Source of the DNA: an uncultured Sphingomonas sp.
Lineage (GTDB): Bacteria > Pseudomonadota > Alphaproteobacteria > Sphingomonadales > Sphingomonadaceae
NCBI GenBank assembly: GCA_913775975.1
Contig: CAJYLQ010000033.1
Location: forward strand, 1 to 37,612
DNA length: 37,612 nt
Direction: 5' to 3'
Part shown: piece by piece, positions 34,868-37,612 of the stretch
Layout: each line of letters opens with the position of its first letter
Position numbering within the stretch: position 1 is the stretch's first letter
The notes under the pieces: model-generated
What the model saw: only the letters and a program-made list of their open reading frames with translations
Database searches by the model: none
Told to the model about the DNA's origin: nothing
Made by a program: the position numbers and the translations under genes

Positions 34868-36364
34868 TCAGTGCGGCGCCAACCCCATCTCGACGCCGGT
34901 CTTGTCATGCAATGCGAAGCGGTCGACGATATCGGCGCTGGCGCTGTTGTAGCCGACGACCTCCACCTCCCGCCCGTCACGGCGCAGGCGGGCGACGACC
35001 TTGTCGAGCGCGCCGACGCCGGAGATGTCCCAGAAATGGGCGGCCGTCACGTCGATCAGCACGTGCCGCGCCGAGTCTTCCGAATGGAACGCGCGGGTGA
35101 AGCGATCGACCGAGGCGAAGAAGATCTCCCCATTGACGCGGTAGGTTGCGTGGGTGCCGTCGAGGCTTTCCTCACGTTCGACTGCGAACATGCGCTGCAC
35201 CTTGCCGGCGAAAAAGATCCCCGACAGCAGCACCCCGGCCAGCACACCCAGCGACAGGTCACGCGTCGCGACCACCACGATCACCGTCGTCAGCATCACG
35301 ATCGACGACGTGGGCGGATGCCGCCGCAGATTTGCGATCGAGTTCCAGCTGAACGTACCGATCGACACCATCACCATGACGGCGACCAGCGCCGGCATCG
35401 GCACGCGCCCGACCAGTGGACCGAGCACCGCCAGGAGGAACAGGAGGAACGCGCCCGCGACGAAGGTCGACAGCCGTCCGCGCCCGCCGGAGGTGACGTT
35501 GATGACCGACTGACCGATCATCGCACAGCCGCCCATACCGCCGAACAGCGCGGCGACGATGTTCGCGCCGCCCTGGCCGGCACACTCGACGCGCTTGGCG
35601 CTGTCGGTATCGGTCATGTCATCGACGATCTGCGCGGTGAGCAGCGATTCCAGCAGGCCGACCGCCGCCATCGTCAGCGAATAGGGCAGGATGATCCGCA
35701 GCGTGTCCAACGTCAGCGGGACGTTCGGCAGCGTCAGGCTGGGCAGCCCCTCCGGCAGCCTGCCCATGTCGCCGACCGTGTTGACCGGCAGGCCAAGCCC
35801 GATGCTGACGGCGCTGAGGATCAGGATCGCGACCAGCGGCGACGGGATCGCCCTGGTGATGCGCGGGAAGCCGTAGATGATCGCGAGGCCGCCCGCGACC
35901 ATCGCATGGGTCTGCCACCCGACATGGGTCAGCTGCGGCAGCTGCGCCAGGAAGATCAGGATCGCGAGCGCGTTGACGAAGCCGGTGATGACCGAACGCG
36001 AGACGAACTGCATGACCAGGTCGAGCCGCAGCAGCCCCGCGACGATCTGGATCAGCCCCATCAGGATGGTCGCGGCGAAGAGGTAATCGACGCCGTGGTC
36101 GCGGACCAGCGGAACCACGACGACCGCAACGGCGGCGGTCGCGGCCGAGATCATGCCGGGCCGCCCGCCGATCAGCGCGATCGTCATGGCGATCGCGACC
36201 GAGGCATAGAGCCCGACGCGCGGATCGACGCCCGCGATGATCGAAAATCCGATCGCCTCTGGAATGAGGGCGAGCGCGACGACGATGCCGGCGAGGATGT
36301 CGCGACGGGCGGCGGCGCCGTCGGTGAACCACTGGCGGCGATAGTTGGTGAAATCGAACGTCAT
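34868..36364 (-). CDS. SulP-family anion (sulfate/bicarbonate) transporter with STAS domain
   Basis: A 498-residue membrane transporter. Residues ~20-385 contain about ten to twelve hydrophobic helices, including the family block [19 protein letters not shown] near residue 35 and the [19 protein letters not shown] region. A C-terminal STAS domain (~400-498) is seen in [22 protein letters not shown]. It is convergent with the sulfate-activation operon, which suggests sulfate uptake, but many SulP proteins carry bicarbonate and no carbonic anhydrase gene is visible. Its ~230-base leader can fold (see the separate entry). Confidence 0.95.
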   Translation of the reverse strand: MTFDFTNYRRQWFTDGAAARRDILAGIVVALALIPEAIGFSIIAGVDPRVGLYASVAIAMTIALIGGRPGMISAATAAVAVVVVPLVRDHGVDYLFAATILMGLIQIVAGLLRLDLVMQFVSRSVITGFVNALAILIFLAQLPQLTHVGWQTHAMVAGGLAIIYGFPRITRAIPSPLVAILILSAVSIGLGLPVNTVGDMGRLPEGLPSLTLPNVPLTLDTLRIILPYSLTMAAVGLLESLLTAQIVDDMTDTDSAKRVECAGQGGANIVAALFGGMGGCAMIGQSVINVTSGGRGRLSTFVAGAFLLFLLAVLGPLVGRVPMPALVAVMVMVSIGTFSWNSIANLRRHPPTSSIVMLTTVIVVVATRDLSLGVLAGVLLSGIFFAGKVQRMFAVEREESLDGTHATYRVNGEIFFASVDRFTRAFHSEDSARHVLIDVTAAHFWDISGVGALDKVVARLRRDGREVEVVGYNSASADIVDRFALHDKTGVEMGLAPH

Positions 36365-36600
36365 GGGAATTCCACATCAGGGCACATGGCGCGGCTTGGC
36401 GGCGCATTCGGGTTGCATGTGTGATGTTGTCCGGCGGATCGGCGGCCGGCATAGCCACCCGGATTCGCACCGGGTCCTTGCGACTGGCGCTGGCCTTACG
36501 CGAGAAGGGCGGGCGAGCGCAACCGGCGATGGCGTCCGGCCGACCTGGCGGGGTCGTGCTATGGAGGCGGGGTGGTCGACCCAATGTCAGCGTGCGGTTT
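36365..36600 (-). promoter_or_regulatory. Structured leader upstream of the SulP gene (possible cis-acting RNA)
   Basis: Read on the minus strand, the region just before the SulP start can form several hairpins. The clearest is ACCCGG (36470-36475 read in reverse) with CCGGGT (36457-36462) around the 7-base loop TGCGAAT. A second GC-rich hairpin (36431-36450) and a CGACC/GGTCG stem (36541-36556) flank it. Structured RNA motifs have been described upstream of SulP genes in alphaproteobacteria, but I cannot confirm a match by eye. It could also be ordinary GC-rich leader. Confidence 0.3.
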
Positions 36601-37118
36601 CGACATGCTCGATGCCCGCGCCCCGATAACCGTATCGGACAGGCGCAGCCCCCGCCGCGCCGCCGGAGCTGTGCACGAACGGCTGATTTCGCCTGGATAC
36701 GCTCAACAACCCCTAGGGTATCGATCGAATATGCAGTTGGTGTTGGACGGCCAGCACCAGCCCCGACATGCTTGCCGCCAGAAAGCAAAAGCTTCGGACC
36801 GTTCGCAACGACTGGACGCGATATTCCATGGAGAGAAGGCGGGTGACGGGTAGCGTGCCATTCCGGTGGCGTTCAAATTCCGGGCTGCCGGGGACGTCCG
36901 GCGGAATCGGCTCAGACTCGGCATGCTTCCGAGGTGATACCGGGAAGGTGCCGCCTCACTCCCCTTTTCTCGGCGGTCCTGATGGCTGATCCCCGCCGCC
37001 GTAAGCGCCAGCAGCGCATGGCTGAAAGCGGCCGTGGCATGGTTCAGGCCCTATCGAAGGCGCCGGCCGATCCGGCACCGCGCCGTCCCACATCTCAATG
37101 ATCATGATGGAGAGCGAT
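36601..37118. other. Gene-poor region before the aldehyde dehydrogenase
   Basis: About 520 bases without a supportable gene. A 39-codon frame (36982-37101), starting M-A-D-P-R-R-R-K-R-Q-Q-R and very Arg-rich, has no ribosome site and no recognised family; it may be a relic or chance. The palindrome CCCTAGGG lies at 36711-36718. A ribosome site, GGAGAG (37109-37114), precedes the next gene. No promoter could be assigned. Confidence 0.5.
36711..36718. promoter_or_regulatory. CCCTAGGG palindrome, candidate operator
   Basis: A perfect 8-base palindrome inside ACCCCTAGGGTA, about 400 bases upstream of the aldehyde dehydrogenase start. CTAG tetramers are usually rare in GC-rich bacterial DNA, so it stands out. 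The distance from the gene is large, so its role is uncertain. Confidence 0.25.
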
Positions 37119-37612
37119 ATGACATCCCTGCTCGACGCCGCGCATCTCGACGGCCGGTTCTTCGACGGACACTGGATCGAGGGCGGCCAAGGCTATGACG
37201 TCCTCGAACCGGCGACCGGTGCGGTGCTGGCGCGGGCCGCCTCGGTCGATGCCGCGACGGTCGCCAAAACGGCGACGGCGGCCCGCGCCGCGCAGCAGGG
37301 CTGGGCCGCGGCGACGGCGGATATCCGGGCGGGCATCTTCGTCCAGGCGGCGGCGCTGGCGCGGGCGCATGCCGAGGAGATCGTGACCTGGACCATGCGG
37401 GAAAGCGGTTCGGTGCGCGCCAAGGCGGAGTTCGAGCTGGCGATCACGATCAAGGCGATCGAGCTGGCGGCGGCGATGCCGCATCAGGCGCAGGGGCTCG
37501 TCCTGCCCAGCGAGCCGGGGCGGCTGAGCCTGGCGCGCCGTCGTCCGCTCGGCGTGGTCGGGGTGATCGCGCCGTTCAACTTTCCGCTCTATCTGGCGAT
37601 GCGCGCGGTGGC
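37119..37612 (+). CDS. Benzaldehyde/vanillin-dehydrogenase-like NAD(P)+ aldehyde dehydrogenase, N-terminal part
   Basis: Starts at ATG 37119 after GGAGAG (37109-37114) and stays open to the right edge, giving 164 full codons of a ~485-residue family. The N-terminus has D-G-R-F-F-D-G-H-W, E-P-A-T-G-A-V-L and the cofactor-side block R-R-P-L-G-V-V-G-V-I-A-P-F-N-F-P-L-Y-L-A-M-R-A-V-A. The R-E-S-G-S-V-R-A-K-A-E-F-E segment is typical of the benzaldehyde (XylC-like) and vanillin dehydrogenase group. The catalytic Cys and Glu lie outside the window. Substrate assignment is therefore tentative; an aromatic aldehyde is likely, which suits a sphingomonad. Confidence 0.88.
   Translation, partial: MTSLLDAAHLDGRFFDGHWIEGGQGYDVLEPATGAVLARAASVDAATVAKTATAARAAQQGWAAATADIRAGIFVQAAALARAHAEEIVTWTMRESGSVRAKAEFELAITIKAIELAAAMPHQAQGLVLPSEPGRLSLARRRPLGVVGVIAPFNFPLYLAMRAV

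Noticed and set aside
36450..36480. Cobalamin riboswitch or tRNA T-arm in the SulP leader, suggested by the sequence GGTGCGAATCC on the minus strand.
   Set aside because: The other conserved parts of a cobalamin riboswitch and a matching tRNA acceptor stem are not found. Only a single hairpin remains.
36982..37101. A 39-residue Arg-rich small protein.
   Set aside because: No ribosome-binding site and no recognised family; kept only as a note in the intergenic entry.
1..37612. Mobile elements, CRISPR arrays, phage genes, toxin-antitoxin or restriction systems.
   Set aside because: Looked for transposase, integrase, direct-repeat arrays and tRNA-adjacent junctions; none seen.

Overview
This is a high-GC chromosomal window from an alphaproteobacterium, most likely a sphingomonad (Sphingomonas or a close relative). 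Three things suggest this: the TonB receptor with an Ala/Pro-rich N-terminus and a V-V-T-A-T-R-R TonB-box region, a LOV-HWE sensor kinase, and FixK/FnrL-like boxes. The assignment is inferred from gene style only, since no rRNA or tRNA is present. Codon use looks even throughout. I see no insertion sequence, phage, integrase, CRISPR array or tRNA, so this reads as ordinary chromosome carrying several accessory biosynthetic operons.

Layout, left to right. (a) 1-1084: a truncated TonB-dependent receptor. (b) 1.6-3.6 kb: a blue-light (LOV) HWE histidine kinase and a single-domain response regulator with Glu in place of the phospho-acceptor Asp. (c) 3.6-6.2 kb: alanine dehydrogenase, a divergent Lrp/AsnC regulator, and purU. 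(d) 6.2-9.1 kb: a ClC chloride channel/antiporter and a divergent DUF389 membrane protein. (e) 9.15-14.3 kb: a minus-strand operon with a Pls-type membrane non-ribosomal peptide synthetase, a 4'-phosphopantetheinyl transferase and a GNAT acetyltransferase, joined by 4-bp overlaps. It looks like a self-contained unit for an amino-acid homopolymer or amide. (f) 14.5-16.7 kb: an exported M3 dipeptidyl carboxypeptidase.

(g) 16.7-23.7 kb: a minus-strand operon of six genes in which all five junctions are ATGA overlaps. It starts with a fusion resembling sucrose-phosphate synthase plus sucrose-phosphatase, followed by a MurG-like glycosyltransferase, a GT2/GT7C-like one, a GT4, a polysaccharide pyruvyl transferase and a GT2. 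No flippase, polymerase or priming transferase is present. I think this is the best candidate for an undescribed pathway, making a glycoside or decorated glycan. (h) 23.9-26.8 kb: divergent from it, an alpha/beta-hydrolase fused to a gluconate-2-dehydrogenase-subunit-3-like domain, overlapping a GMC oxidoreductase with a predicted 3Fe-4S cysteine motif. A near-perfect FNR/FixK box lies midway between these two operons.

(i) 26.8-30.6 kb: a chemoreceptor and an MHYT-PAS-GGDEF-EAL cyclic-di-GMP enzyme. (j) 31.2-36.4 kb: sulfate activation (cysD, fused cysN/C, cysQ) facing a SulP anion transporter whose 5' leader can fold. (k) 36.4-37.6 kb: a long non-coding stretch, then a truncated benzaldehyde/vanillin-dehydrogenase-like gene running off the right end.

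How the parts fit together: sulfate uptake and activation form one functional block. Light sensing, chemotaxis and c-di-GMP are separate signalling modules. The Pls operon and the glycosyltransferase operon each look complete for synthesis but have no visible exporter.
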